The notes: generated by a model from the letters alone, not told the origin. Positions 1-7,556 are shown, counted from the first letter of the stretch. The stretch is 51,410 nucleotides of DNA from Candidatus Parcubacteria bacterium (GCA_003599335.1 QZJN01000003.1:68654-120063); one strand, 5' to 3'. A program made the numbers and translations.

Positions 1-647
1 CTTCAAGGGCTTGTTTAAATAAACGACAGAAAGAACTTGGCGTTGTTGTCGTTGATATAGGCGCAGGCACAACCTCAATCGCGGTTTTTGAGGAAGGAGA
101 TTTGGCTCATGAACAAATTTTGCCTTTGGGCGCAGATGCCATAACTACAGATCTTGCTTTAAAAATGAAAACCTCTGTTGATTTAGCCGAGAGAATCAAG
201 GTTGATTACGGAATGTGTGTGCCAAAAGAGGTCCCAAGAAAAGACGTTATTGATTTATCCTTACTTGGCGAAGAAGCTTCAGGGACAATTACAAGAAAAG
301 AAGTTGCGAGAATCGTAGAATCTCGCACAAAAGAGATTTTGGAAGGAGTTCATAAAGAATTGAAGAAAATAAGTAGGGCTGGTTTGCTTCCGGCCGGAGC
401 TGTTTTGGTTGGCGGTGGAGCAAAAGTCCCGGGGATAACGGAGCTTGCCCGCGAAGTTTTAAAACTTCCTGTTCAGGTTGGCTTTCCCCAGGAGTTTTCC
501 GGGCCGATTGAGATAATTGACGATCCAAGATTAGCCGTTGCGGCTGGTTTGGTGCTTTGGGGGAACGATAGCGAGAGCGCCGGGGTTCAATTTGAAGGTG
601 GAGCATGGGGGTGGCTCAAAAAAATATTCAGGATTTTCGTTCCGTGA
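1..647 (+). CDS. ftsA: Cell division protein FtsA, C-terminal part (5' end outside window)
   Basis: The reading frame is open from the left edge (first full codon at 3), so the N-terminus lies outside the window. FtsA is an actin-like ATPase that tethers FtsZ filaments to the membrane at the division site. Visible features are a phosphate-binding loop (DIGAGTTSIAV, bases about 54-86), an adenosine-binding motif (VGGGAKVPG, about 410-436) and a C-terminal amphipathic stretch rich in W, K, I and F (WGWLKKIFRIF) that fits the membrane-targeting helix. About 214 residues are present, roughly the last half. The usual neighbour ftsZ does not follow; a ribonucleotide reductase gene does. The family call is from conserved motifs. 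A MreB/Hsp70-type relative is less likely because of the C-terminal helix. Confidence 0.88.
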   Translation, partial: SRACLNKRQKELGVVVVDIGAGTTSIAVFEEGDLAHEQILPLGADAITTDLALKMKTSVDLAERIKVDYGMCVPKEVPRKDVIDLSLLGEEASGTITRKEVARIVESRTKEILEGVHKELKKISRAGLLPAGAVLVGGGAKVPGITELAREVLKLPVQVGFPQEFSGPIEIIDDPRLAVAAGLVLWGNDSESAGVQFEGGAWGWLKKIFRIFVP

Positions 648-680
648 GTAGATTTTTTGAATTGATGCCGAAATTTTCTG

Positions 681-709
681 AAAATACGGCGAGAAACGCC
701 GTATTTTTA
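681..709 (+). terminator. Intrinsic terminator after ftsA
   Basis: An 11-bp perfect stem (AAAATACGGCG / CGCCGTATTTT) with a 5-nt loop runs into a short T tract, 33 bases after the ftsA stop. It separates ftsA from the ribonucleotide reductase gene. Confidence 0.8.
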
Positions 710-762
710 ATTTCCCTGACGATACGGGAACATTTTTTGATTTTCTGTCTATAGAATTTTGT

Positions 763-771
763 TTATCCACA
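763..771 (+). promoter_or_regulatory. Perfect DnaA-box 9-mer upstream of the ribonucleotide reductase gene
   Basis: TTATCCACA matches the consensus DnaA box exactly and lies 117 bases before the nrdJ start, in the ftsA-nrdJ gap (648-887). In E. coli, DnaA boxes upstream of nrdAB link dNTP supply to replication, so the position is suggestive. A single 9-mer can occur by chance in AT-rich DNA. I see no clear NrdR-box pair. The rest of this gap holds the ftsA terminator and AT-rich sequence with no convincing ORF. Confidence 0.35.
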
Positions 772-887
772 GCTTTTTATATTTTTCTTGTGATAGTAAG
801 ATGGGGTTAGTTAACGAAATTCATCGTTGGATTAAAAATATTTTCCAAAAATAAAAAATTAAAAATAATTCGTAAGATTTAAAGGCA

Positions 888-3701
888 ATGACCCCATCAT
901 CTTCAGGCGCGCTGCACCAACAAAAGTCAAAAGAACAAAAAAACTCTTCTGGTTCCGAAAAAAACCTTGAGCTTAAGAGGTTTTTTACAAAAGAAGGCGA
1001 ACATCCGTTCAACAAAGTAAATTGGGTTGAAAGGGATGCAATAATCGGCAAGAACTTTGAATATAAGGGACTTGAATTTCCTGATTTTTGGTCTCAAAAC
1101 GCAGTTAATATAACGGCTTCAAAATATTTCAGAGGAGAAGTTGGAACTTCAAGACGCGAAAAGAGTTTAAAGCAAGTCATAACTCGCGTGGCTTCAACAA
1201 TAAGAGGCTGGGGAGAGCAATTTGGATATTTTGAAAATTCTAACAAGGCCCAAGTTTTTGAAGATGAGCTTACTCATATACTTTTGCATCAAAAAGCCGC
1301 TTTCAATTCTCCTGTTTGGTTTAACGTTGGTATTACTCCAAAGCCACAATGTTCGGCTTGTTTTATTTTGAGCGTTGAGGACAACATGCCATCTATCCTT
1401 CAGTGGATTTACAACGAAGGAATGATTTTCAAAGGTGGTTCCGGCGCTGGGATAAATCTTTCGGCGCTTCGTTCTTCTCACGAAACTCTTTTGGCCGGAG
1501 GACATTCTTCCGGGCCGGTTGCTTTTATGAGAGGAGCAGATTCTGTTGCCGGAATGATAAAATCCGGAGGTTCAACCCGTCGCGCTGCCAAGATGGTTAT
1601 TTTAAATGTTGATCATCCTGACATTATGGAATTTATCCGAGCCAAAGCAGAAGAAGAGAAAAAAGTTCAGGCCCTGATGAGCGCCGGTTATAACATGCAA
1701 GATTTAAACGATCCTGGTTGGACATCAATCCAATATCAAAACGCAAATAATTCGGTTCGAGTGACGGATGAATTTATGAGGGCGGTTGAATCCAACGGAA
1801 AATGGCAGACGCATTTTATAAAAGATGGAAGGGTTGCCGGAGAATACGATGCGAAGGGATTGCTTATGGAAATTGCCAAGGCTGCTTGGGAATGCGCCGA
1901 TCCTGGAATCCAGTTTGATACTACAATCAACGAATGGCACACCTGTCCAAACTCCGGCCGCATAAATGCTTCCAATCCCTGCTCTGAATATATGCATCTT
2001 GATGACTCGGCTTGCAATTTGGCCTCAATCAACCTTATGAAATTCCTGAAACAGGACGGTTCTTTTGCGGTTGAAGATTTTAAACACACCGTTGATGTTA
2101 TAATCTTGGCCCAGGAAATAATAGTTGGCGGTTCAAGCTATCCAACAGAGAAAATAACCAAAAATGCCCTTGCTTTTCGTGAGCTTGGTATGGGCTTTGC
2201 AAATTTGGGAGCATTTTTAATGGCAAAAGGTTTGCCCTATGATTCTGACCGCGGAAGGGCTTTGGCCGGCGCGATAACGGCTTTAATGACAGGAGAGGCT
2301 TATCGATATAGCGCCGAAATAGCTGCTAAAATTGGTCCTTTTGAAGGATATAGTCTTAATCGCGAGCCAATGTTAAGGGTAATCAAAAAACACGGCGATG
2401 CTTTTGAAAAAGTTAATCATGCCCAAGTTGGAGATGAGGCTTTGGTGAGCGCAGCCAGAGAGGCTTGGGCTCAAGCTTTGAGACTTGGAGAAAAACACGG
2501 CTTCAGAAACTCACAAGCAACGGTTCTTGCTCCAACAGGAACAATAGCTTTTATGATGGATTGCGACACAACAGGAGTTGAGCCAGATTTTTCTTTGGTA
2601 AAAAATAAACAGTTGGTAGGAGGTGGTTGGATGAAAATAGTTAATTCAACCGTTTCTTTGGCTTTGGAAAATCTTGGTTACAGCAAGGAGCAAGTAAGCG
2701 ATATCGTAAGTTATATTGAAAAAAATTCTATGGTTGAGGGAGCTCCTCATATGAAAGACGAGCATTTGGCTGTTTTTGATTGCGCGGTGAGGCCGGCTCA
2801 CGGAAAAAGATCGATTTCTTGGCAAGGTCATGTGAAGATGGTTGGAGCGGTGCAGCCTTTTATTTCGGGAGCAATTTCAAAAACTTTCAATATGTCTCAC
2901 GATACTTCTGTTGAGGAAATTTTTGAAGCTTATCGCATGGGTTGGCACTGGGGTCTTAAGGCGTTTGCGGTTTATCGCGACGGTTCAAAAGCGGCCCAGC
3001 CTCTGCAAACTTCAAGCCACAGTAAAAAAGGAACCAAAGAACAATTGTCGTTGGCGGTTGGAACTTCACGCAAGAGATTGCCGGCGACACGCGTATCCAA
3101 AACTCACAAATTCTCAATCGCTGGCCATGAAGGCTATGTTACTTATAGTTTTTATGAAGATGGAAAGCCTGCAGAAATTTTTATCAGAATGTCCAAGCAG
3201 GGCAGCACGTTGGCGGGATTGCTTGATGTGTTTGCGATAGCCGTTTCAATGGCTTTGCAATACGGAGTACCTCTTAAAGATCTGGCCCGCAAATTTATTT
3301 ATTCTCGTTTTGAACCATCTGGCTACACGGAAAATGAAAATATTCAAATTGCAACAAGCATTGCCGATTACATTTTCAGATATTTGGCCTTGGAATTTTT
3401 GTCAGAGGAAGATTTGGCCGAATTTGCAATGACTCGGCCTCAAGCAAGCGAACATGGATCTTCCAAAGAAGAACCGCAGTTGAAACAACCTCACGCGATT
3501 GATAAGCCAAAACTCCAGGTTTCTTTTAATGGTAACGGAAACGGCAATGGTCATGGCAGTGCTCATACCAATGGCAACGGTAATGGTTCGGGATTGGCTT
3601 TTTCAGACACTGTCTGCAAGCGATGTGGGGGAATGATGATAAGAACAGGAAGTTGCAGAACTTGTCTGCAGTGCGGAACGAGTGACGGGGGATGCAGCTA
3701 G
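888..3701 (+). CDS. nrdJ: Adenosylcobalamin-dependent (class II) ribonucleotide reductase
   Basis: Reduces ribonucleotides to deoxyribonucleotides using a coenzyme-B12-generated thiyl radical. The 937-aa protein has the class II layout: a redox cysteine in PQCSAC (C155/C158), the barrel motif NPCSEY with radical-site Cys365 and Glu367, a conserved APTGTIAFMMDCDTTG loop, and a C-terminal zinc-ribbon-like tail with CxxC pairs (CKRC, CRTC, LQC and a final GGCS) that passes electrons to the active site. A low-complexity linker of Asn-Gly repeats (bases about 3529-3591) joins the body to this tail. The start is ATG 888 without a Shine-Dalgarno sequence. The gene stands alone between two terminators. 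It requires B12, which small CPR genomes normally cannot make, so uptake or salvage is implied. Confidence 0.95.
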   Translation: MTPSSSGALHQQKSKEQKNSSGSEKNLELKRFFTKEGEHPFNKVNWVERDAIIGKNFEYKGLEFPDFWSQNAVNITASKYFRGEVGTSRREKSLKQVITRVASTIRGWGEQFGYFENSNKAQVFEDELTHILLHQKAAFNSPVWFNVGITPKPQCSACFILSVEDNMPSILQWIYNEGMIFKGGSGAGINLSALRSSHETLLAGGHSSGPVAFMRGADSVAGMIKSGGSTRRAAKMVILNVDHPDIMEFIRAKAEEEKKVQALMSAGYNMQDLNDPGWTSIQYQNANNSVRVTDEFMRAVESNGKWQTHFIKDGRVAGEYDAKGLLMEIAKAAWECADPGIQFDTTINEWHTCPNSGRINASNPCSEYMHLDDSACNLASINLMKFLKQDGSFAVEDFKHTVDVIILAQEIIVGGSSYPTEKITKNALAFRELGMGFANLGAFLMAKGLPYDSDRGRALAGAITALMTGEAYRYSAEIAAKIGPFEGYSLNREPMLRVIKKHGDAFEKVNHAQVGDEALVSAAREAWAQALRLGEKHGFRNSQATVLAPTGTIAFMMDCDTTGVEPDFSLVKNKQLVGGGWMKIVNSTVSLALENLGYSKEQVSDIVSYIEKNSMVEGAPHMKDEHLAVFDCAVRPAHGKRSISWQGHVKMVGAVQPFISGAISKTFNMSHDTSVEEIFEAYRMGWHWGLKAFAVYRDGSKAAQPLQTSSHSKKGTKEQLSLAVGTSRKRLPATRVSKTHKFSIAGHEGYVTYSFYEDGKPAEIFIRMSKQGSTLAGLLDVFAIAVSMALQYGVPLKDLARKFIYSRFEPSGYTENENIQIATSIADYIFRYLALEFLSEEDLAEFAMTRPQASEHGSSKEEPQLKQPHAIDKPKLQVSFNGNGNGNGHGSAHTNGNGNGSGLAFSDTVCKRCGGMMIRTGSCRTCLQCGTSDGGCS

Positions 3702-3726
3702 GTTTATAGAAATTGAAAGTAAAAAC

Positions 3727-3750
3727 GGCGGGCTTTGGCCCGCCTTTTTT
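3727..3750 (+). terminator. Intrinsic terminator after nrdJ
   Basis: A 7-bp GC-only stem (GGCGGGC / GCCCGCC) with a 4-nt loop, followed by six T, 25 bases after the nrdJ stop. Confidence 0.9.
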
Positions 3751-3766
3751 GGTTTTGTACTTATTT

Positions 3767-3790
3767 AATTACGTAACAAATTACGTAATT
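3767..3790. promoter_or_regulatory. Tandem TTACGTAA palindromes, possible operator
   Basis: Two copies of the perfect 8-bp palindrome TTACGTAA lie at 3769-3776 and 3781-3788, 12 bp apart centre to centre (about one helical turn). The second sits inside a 12-bp perfect palindrome (AATTACGTAATT, 3779-3790). They end 7 bp before the -35 box of the next gene, a usual place for an activator or repressor site. The function is inference. Confidence 0.45.
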
Positions 3791-3796
3791 TCTCTG

Positions 3797-3825
3797 TTGC
3801 TAAAAAGATTAGGTTTAGGTATATA
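3797..3825 (+). promoter_or_regulatory. Sigma-70-type promoter of the unknown-gene cassette
   Basis: TTGCTA (3797-3802), 17-bp spacer, TATATA (3820-3825). The predicted transcription start near 3832 leaves a leader of about 24 nt that contains the AGGGAGG ribosome binding site. Confidence 0.6.
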
Positions 3826-3855
3826 TGTATCTAGTTCGTAAGGGAGGAAAAAGCG

Positions 3856-4305
3856 ATGCAAATTCTGCGTGTCGGTATTTGTGGCTGTACAAGTCGTTTT
3901 CACGGCGCATTTCGAAACTGCGCTTTGAATGTTTTGCCAAAGGGTCGCATTGGCGTAAGGCCAATCAGGTTTCGTCTCGTTGAGGCGGTTATTCCCGAAA
4001 AGGGCGATGAGCGTGAAGCTTTGCGGCGTCTTCGGTGTCACTTTTTTCTTGACCAGCATACTTTGGTTGGATTTAAGCTGCCGCTCGAAACAACATTAAC
4101 CAGGAATCGTCTCGTTTCCAACGGGGCTAACCGCCCGAAGTTTTACATGGCGAATGGCTTTGGCAGAATTGGCCTCTCGCAGCTGTGGGAAACGAGGCGG
4201 TCGCCTTCGGTGAGGACCATCCTTGATGCCATGCAGGCAATGCTTGAGCAATGGGATGCCAGTCAGCTTGGGCGTTGGCTCCACGACATGAAGCGATTTG
4301 TTTAA
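3856..4305 (+). CDS. Hypothetical protein, 149 aa, GC-shifted single-gene cassette
   Basis: I do not recognise this family. The protein is basic (many Arg) with cysteines near the N-terminus (C9, C11 and C22) and no signal peptide or membrane segment. The gene has a strong ribosome binding site (AGGGAGG, 3841-3847, 8 nt before the ATG), almost unique in this window where other genes lack one. Hand counts in three 60-base lines give 45-57% GC against about 37% in the following gene, and the codons are correspondingly GC-rich. Its own promoter, upstream palindromes and a strong terminator make a complete unit of about 580 bp between nrdJ and comEC. A transferred cassette or a recently acquired regulator is plausible. 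No domain supports a specific role. Confidence 0.7.
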   Translation: MQILRVGICGCTSRFHGAFRNCALNVLPKGRIGVRPIRFRLVEAVIPEKGDEREALRRLRCHFFLDQHTLVGFKLPLETTLTRNRLVSNGANRPKFYMANGFGRIGLSQLWETRRSPSVRTILDAMQAMLEQWDASQLGRWLHDMKRFV

Positions 4306-4319
4306 AGAAGATGTTCCTA

Positions 4320-4348
4320 AACGGCCAGTACCGCGGTACTGGCCGTTT
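4320..4348 (+). terminator. Strong intrinsic terminator of the cassette
   Basis: A 12-bp perfect stem (AACGGCCAGTAC / GTACTGGCCGTT) closes a CGCG tetraloop, 14 bases after the stop of the 149-aa gene. It is followed by only three T, then CC and TTTG. It is the longest GC-rich terminator stem in the left half. Confidence 0.85.
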
Positions 4349-4354
4349 CCTTTG

Positions 4355-4382
4355 TTGTTAAAATTTCCGCTTTAGCTATAAA
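4355..4382 (+). promoter_or_regulatory. Promoter of comEC, giving a nearly leaderless mRNA
   Basis: TTGTTA (4355-4360), 16-bp spacer, TATAAA (4377-4382). The predicted start at about 4389 is two bases before the ATG at 4391. Confidence 0.5.
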
Positions 4383-4390
4383 ATTGTCTT

Positions 4391-5842
4391 ATGACAAAGT
4401 CTAAAGTTTTCTTTTGGGCTTTAATCTCTTTTATTTTGGGGGTTGCCTTGATTTCGTTTATTCCCGTTTCTGCGCCATTTTTGTTTGCTTTTTTTGTTGC
4501 CGGGATTTTTACCTTAGTTGCTTTTAGGCAAGGAACAAAATTATTTTGGTTTGGTCTTTTTATAATTTTATTTGCAATCGGTATTTTTCGTTATCAAATT
4601 ACTGATCTTAAACCTTTTATTCCTTTTGACAAACAAAAAGCGCAATTTGAAGGAGTGATAATTGAAAGACCATCGGTCAGAGCTTCAAACACCCAGCTCG
4701 TTGTCGGGGATATCAAATTTATAGATTTTAAATTTGAGGTTCCGGAGGATTTTAAAGTTTTAGTTTTTTCGTCTCATTATCCGGAATATAAATATGGCGA
4801 TAAGTTAAAAATTGAGTCCACTATCGCAAGGCCCGAAAAGATTGAACGGTTTGATTATCCGGCTTTTTTAGCCAAAGATAATATTTTTCTTCTGGGATTC
4901 AATTCTAAAATTGAAAAAATCGGTTTTGGCCAAGCGAGCAAGATTAAAAGTTGGTTGTTTGATATCAGGAATTATTTTGAGGGGGCCGTTGGTCAAGCCT
5001 TGAAAGAGCCTCAAGCCTCTTTTCTTTCCGGATTGCTTTTGGGCTCGCAAGAAAACATGAGTCGGGATGTTTTGGATAATTTCCGAAAAGTCGGGCTGAC
5101 GCACATAGTCGCGCTTTCGGGATACAATATTACTATTATCGCAAGTTTTCTCATAGTTTTATTTATAACATTGGGAGTTAGAAGGACAAAAAGTTTTTGG
5201 TTGGTTCTTCTGGCTATAATTGCTTTTGTTATTTTGACAGGAGCAGAAGCTTCAGTTGTGCGAGCGGCGGTGATGGGGGTGTTGTTGCTTTTAGCTCAAA
5301 AAGAAGGAAGGCTTTATGATATTCGTAATGCCATAGCCTTGGCAGCGGCATTAATGCTTTGGGTTAATCCGAAGCTTTTGGTTTTTGATGCTGGTTTTGA
5401 GCTTTCGTTTTTAGCGACTTTAGGGTTGGTCTATTTGGCTCCGCGACTGGATGTTTTGTTAAAGTCCATTCCAAACTCTTTTAATCTGCGCGGTTATTTG
5501 ACCACGACGCTTTCTGCCCAATTTGCTGTTTTACCTTTGGTTTTATACAGGTTTGAGACTTTTTCTTTAATTGCGCCGTTGGCAAACATTTTGGTTTTAC
5601 CTTTAATACCGTTGATAATGTTGGTTGGATTCATAACCGGGATCGCCCAATTGATATTTGCCCAGTTTGGAACTTTGTTTGGCTGGCTGGCGCATTTATT
5701 ACTTAATTGGCCGATATTTATTGCTGAAAAATTGGTTACTATACCATTTGCATCTTTAAGTCTTACTTTTAATTTTATATTTGCAATTGTTTATATTATT
5801 GCGCTGGTTTTATTATTCAAGGTTAGACCAGAAAGTGATTAA
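4391..5842 (+). CDS. comEC: ComEC/Rec2 family DNA-uptake channel, membrane part
   Basis: Forms the inner-membrane channel that carries single-stranded DNA into the cytoplasm during natural transformation. The 483-aa protein starts with two or three membrane helices and a soluble OB-like segment (roughly residues 65-190). It then has the signature competence region with FLSGLLLGSQ and THIVALSGYNITII (about residues 213-250) and a run of seven or so hydrophobic helices to the end. The metallo-beta-lactamase domain that is often fused to the C-terminus is encoded by the next gene, overlapping by 8 bp. The start ATG 4391 has no Shine-Dalgarno sequence and lies next to a TATAAA box. Competence-type DNA uptake is common in CPR genomes and may serve nucleotide scavenging (inference). 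Confidence 0.92.
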   Translation: MTKSKVFFWALISFILGVALISFIPVSAPFLFAFFVAGIFTLVAFRQGTKLFWFGLFIILFAIGIFRYQITDLKPFIPFDKQKAQFEGVIIERPSVRASNTQLVVGDIKFIDFKFEVPEDFKVLVFSSHYPEYKYGDKLKIESTIARPEKIERFDYPAFLAKDNIFLLGFNSKIEKIGFGQASKIKSWLFDIRNYFEGAVGQALKEPQASFLSGLLLGSQENMSRDVLDNFRKVGLTHIVALSGYNITIIASFLIVLFITLGVRRTKSFWLVLLAIIAFVILTGAEASVVRAAVMGVLLLLAQKEGRLYDIRNAIALAAALMLWVNPKLLVFDAGFELSFLATLGLVYLAPRLDVLLKSIPNSFNLRGYLTTTLSAQFAVLPLVLYRFETFSLIAPLANILVLPLIPLIMLVGFITGIAQLIFAQFGTLFGWLAHLLLNWPIFIAEKLVTIPFASLSLTFNFIFAIVYIIALVLLFKVRPESD

Positions 5843-6695
5843 ACTTAGGGTTCATGTCTTTATTATTGTGATTTTATTTTTGGCCAATATTTGGGTTTGG
5901 CCAAATATTGTTAATTCTTCAGACGAAAAGCTGGTTGTTAATTTTTTTGATGTCGGGCAAGGAGACGCAGCCTTAATTGAAGCGCCAAATAATTTTCAGG
6001 TTTTGATTGACGGAGGTCCTGATAATTCTATTTTGACTAAGCTTGGTCTTGCGATGCCAAAAAGCGACAAAATAATTGAGCTTATTGTTATATCTCATCC
6101 CGACAAGGATCATATTTCAGGTTTGGTTGAGGTCTTGCGTCGTTATAAAGTTGAAAACGTTCTCGCAACTTTAGTTGAGCACGACTTGGCCGATTACGAG
6201 GAATTTAAAAAATTGATCAAAGAAAAATCAATTCCTGTTGTTTTGGCCAAGACGCCGATGCGTTTGTATTTTGGAGAATCCTATATTGATATTTTGCACC
6301 CATTTGAAGTTCCTACGGGTATGGCCGACGACATTAATACAAATGCCACATCTATTGTTGCTAAGTTGGTGTATGGCTCTGACTCTGTTTTATTTACAGG
6401 AGATTTGGAGGATAGTCAGGAAAGAGGTTTGTTGCTAAAGAGCCTTGATGTTGATTCGGATATTTTGAAAGCCGCACACCATGGTTCAAAGTCTTCTTCG
6501 GGGGAAGAGTTTTTGAAAGCGGTTAGTCCAGAGTATGCGGTTATTTCGGCCGGTAGAAATAATCGGTACGGACACCCGCATCAAGAAGTTGTTGAGAGAT
6601 TGAAAGCTTTTGGCGCATCTGTTTTGGCCACGAGTCAGCTTGGTGATATTGTTTTTGAGAGTGAGGGTTTTGGGTGGAGGCTTGTTGAAAATTAA
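5835..6695 (+). CDS. MBL-fold hydrolase, detached ComEC C-terminal domain
   Basis: A 286-aa metallo-beta-lactamase-fold protein matching the C-terminal domain of ComEC. After one N-terminal membrane helix it shows FFDVGQGDA (about residue 38), the metal-binding motif SHPDKDHISG (about 87), LFTGDLED and AHHGSKSSSG (about 215) and GHPHQEV. In fused ComEC this domain is thought to degrade the non-transported DNA strand. I chose GTG 5835, which overlaps the comEC stop by 8 bp. An in-frame TTG at 5781 would give a longer overlap and is less likely. The membrane helix suggests the protein is anchored beside the channel. The split is clean and not a frameshift scar, because the helix is extra sequence. 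Confidence 0.85.
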   Translation: MIKLRVHVFIIVILFLANIWVWPNIVNSSDEKLVVNFFDVGQGDAALIEAPNNFQVLIDGGPDNSILTKLGLAMPKSDKIIELIVISHPDKDHISGLVEVLRRYKVENVLATLVEHDLADYEEFKKLIKEKSIPVVLAKTPMRLYFGESYIDILHPFEVPTGMADDINTNATSIVAKLVYGSDSVLFTGDLEDSQERGLLLKSLDVDSDILKAAHHGSKSSSGEEFLKAVSPEYAVISAGRNNRYGHPHQEVVERLKAFGASVLATSQLGDIVFESEGFGWRLVEN

Positions 6696-6746
6696 ACTTG
6701 GCTTTTATTTTGATTTTGTTATGATTGGGAGGTTAATTTTATTGTT

Positions 6747-7340
6747 ATGCAAGTAAAACAAGAACAAACGTTAGTTATCATAAAGCCCGATGGAGTTAAA
6801 AGGGGTCTTGTCGGTGAGGTTGTTAATCGTTTTGAGCGGAGAGGATTAAAAATAATTGCTCTTGAGATGTCTGCGCCCACAAGAGAGGAAATGGAGAAAC
6901 ACTATCCGACTGATAAAGACTGGGTTACAAACTTGGGCCAAAATTTAATAAAATCTTCCCAAGAATATAATATTCCGCTTGATCTTGAGCGGGATTATGG
7001 AACAAGCGATATTTATGAAATAGGCAAAAAAGTCCGCGGCTGGCTAATAGATTTTATGACTTCAGGACCGATTGTAAAAATTGTTGTTGAGGGGATTTTA
7101 GCAATTAAGATGGTCCGCAAGATAGTTGGTCCAACAATTCCTTCGTTTGCAGAAATGGGCACAATAAGAGGTGATTTTTCGGTTGATTCTCCTTTGTTTG
7201 CAAATCCTTCTAAAAGAGCAATCCGCAATTTGATTCATGCGTCTGGGAATAAAGCAGAGGCCGAGCACGAAATCAATCTTTGGTTTAAATCAAATCAAAT
7301 ACACTCTTACAAACGAGCCGAAGAGGACACGATGTTTTAA
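6747..7340 (+). CDS. ndk: Nucleoside-diphosphate kinase with an internal insertion
   Basis: Transfers the gamma phosphate of ATP to nucleoside diphosphates through a phospho-histidine. The N-terminal motif LVIIKPDGVKRG, the core FMTSGP and GTIRGDF motifs and the active-site histidine in NLIHASG (H164) are present. At 197 aa it is clearly longer than the usual 135-150 aa. The extra residues lie mainly between the TREEMEKHY helix and FMTSGP (about residues 52-95), with a second short insertion before the catalytic His. Possible promoter: TTGGCT (6698-6703), 16 bp, TATGAT (6720-6725). A GGGAGG at 6727-6732 is 14 nt before the ATG, rather far for a ribosome binding site. I see no terminator right after the stop. 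Confidence 0.93.
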   Translation: MQVKQEQTLVIIKPDGVKRGLVGEVVNRFERRGLKIIALEMSAPTREEMEKHYPTDKDWVTNLGQNLIKSSQEYNIPLDLERDYGTSDIYEIGKKVRGWLIDFMTSGPIVKIVVEGILAIKMVRKIVGPTIPSFAEMGTIRGDFSVDSPLFANPSKRAIRNLIHASGNKAEAEHEINLWFKSNQIHSYKRAEEDTMF

Positions 7341-7349
7341 GGCTAGAGG

Positions 7350-7378
7350 TTGTTTGGGGTTTACCTTTACGCTATAAT
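7350..7378 (+). promoter_or_regulatory. Promoter of the rod-like RNA
   Basis: TTGTTT (7350-7355), 17-bp spacer, consensus TATAAT (7373-7378). The predicted transcription start at about 7385 falls on the first bases of the closing stem of the RNA at 7384. Confidence 0.65.
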
Positions 7379-7383
7379 GAATT

Positions 7384-7550
7384 TGGCTCCATATAGGTTG
7401 GTAAGGATTTTGGACAAATCGTTTGCAGAGGGAACCCGACGTCATTTTAACCCGTGGGTTATAATGCTGGGTGCCCACCTGGAGATTAGCAAAATCCCCC
7501 GACTTTGATGGAGCCATGACAAAAAATCCACCCAAGGCGGATTTTTTGTC
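7384..7550 (+). ncRNA. Structured rod-like RNA, candidate 6S-like RNA
   Basis: No ORF explains this stretch, but nearly all of it pairs. The outer stem is 7384-7392 with 7508-7516, 9 perfect bp. Next come 7395-7401 with 7499-7505 (two G-U) and 7405-7411 with 7491-7497 (perfect). A large asymmetric bubble follows (7412-7425 against 7482-7490). The apical arm is CAG/CTG, GGG/CCC, CCC/GGG, CATT/AATG and AACC/GGTT, closed by CGTG at 7453-7456. A closing stem, central bubble and apical hairpin is the shape of 6S RNA, which mimics an open promoter and sequesters RNA polymerase. The promoter just upstream and terminator just downstream fit a free transcript of about 165 nt. The 6S identity is inference from shape only. 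The SRP RNA signature (GGAAGGAAGCAG type) is absent. Confidence 0.55.
7518..7550. terminator. Bidirectional terminator between the rod-like RNA and tRNA-Pro
   Basis: A 12-bp perfect stem (GACAAAAAATCC at 7518-7529 with its complement at 7539-7550), A-rich on one side and T-rich on the other, works in either direction. It can end the plus-strand RNA and the minus-strand rpmB/tRNA-Pro transcript. Confidence 0.75.
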
Positions 7551-7556
7551 ACCGAG

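Noticed and set aside
3529..3591. Asn-Gly repeat stretch in nrdJ considered as a mobile or CRISPR-like repeat
   Set aside because: Short, in frame and flexible-linker-like between the reductase body and its cysteine tail; no spacer structure.
3781..4059. Minus-strand ORF opposite the 149-aa cassette gene
   Set aside because: The plus strand has promoter, ribosome binding site and terminator; the minus ORF has none.
7384..7516. SRP (4.5S) RNA as identity of the rod-like RNA
   Set aside because: The conserved SRP domain IV (GGAA-type tetraloop and GGAAGCAGCC segment) is absent; the apical loop is CGTG.
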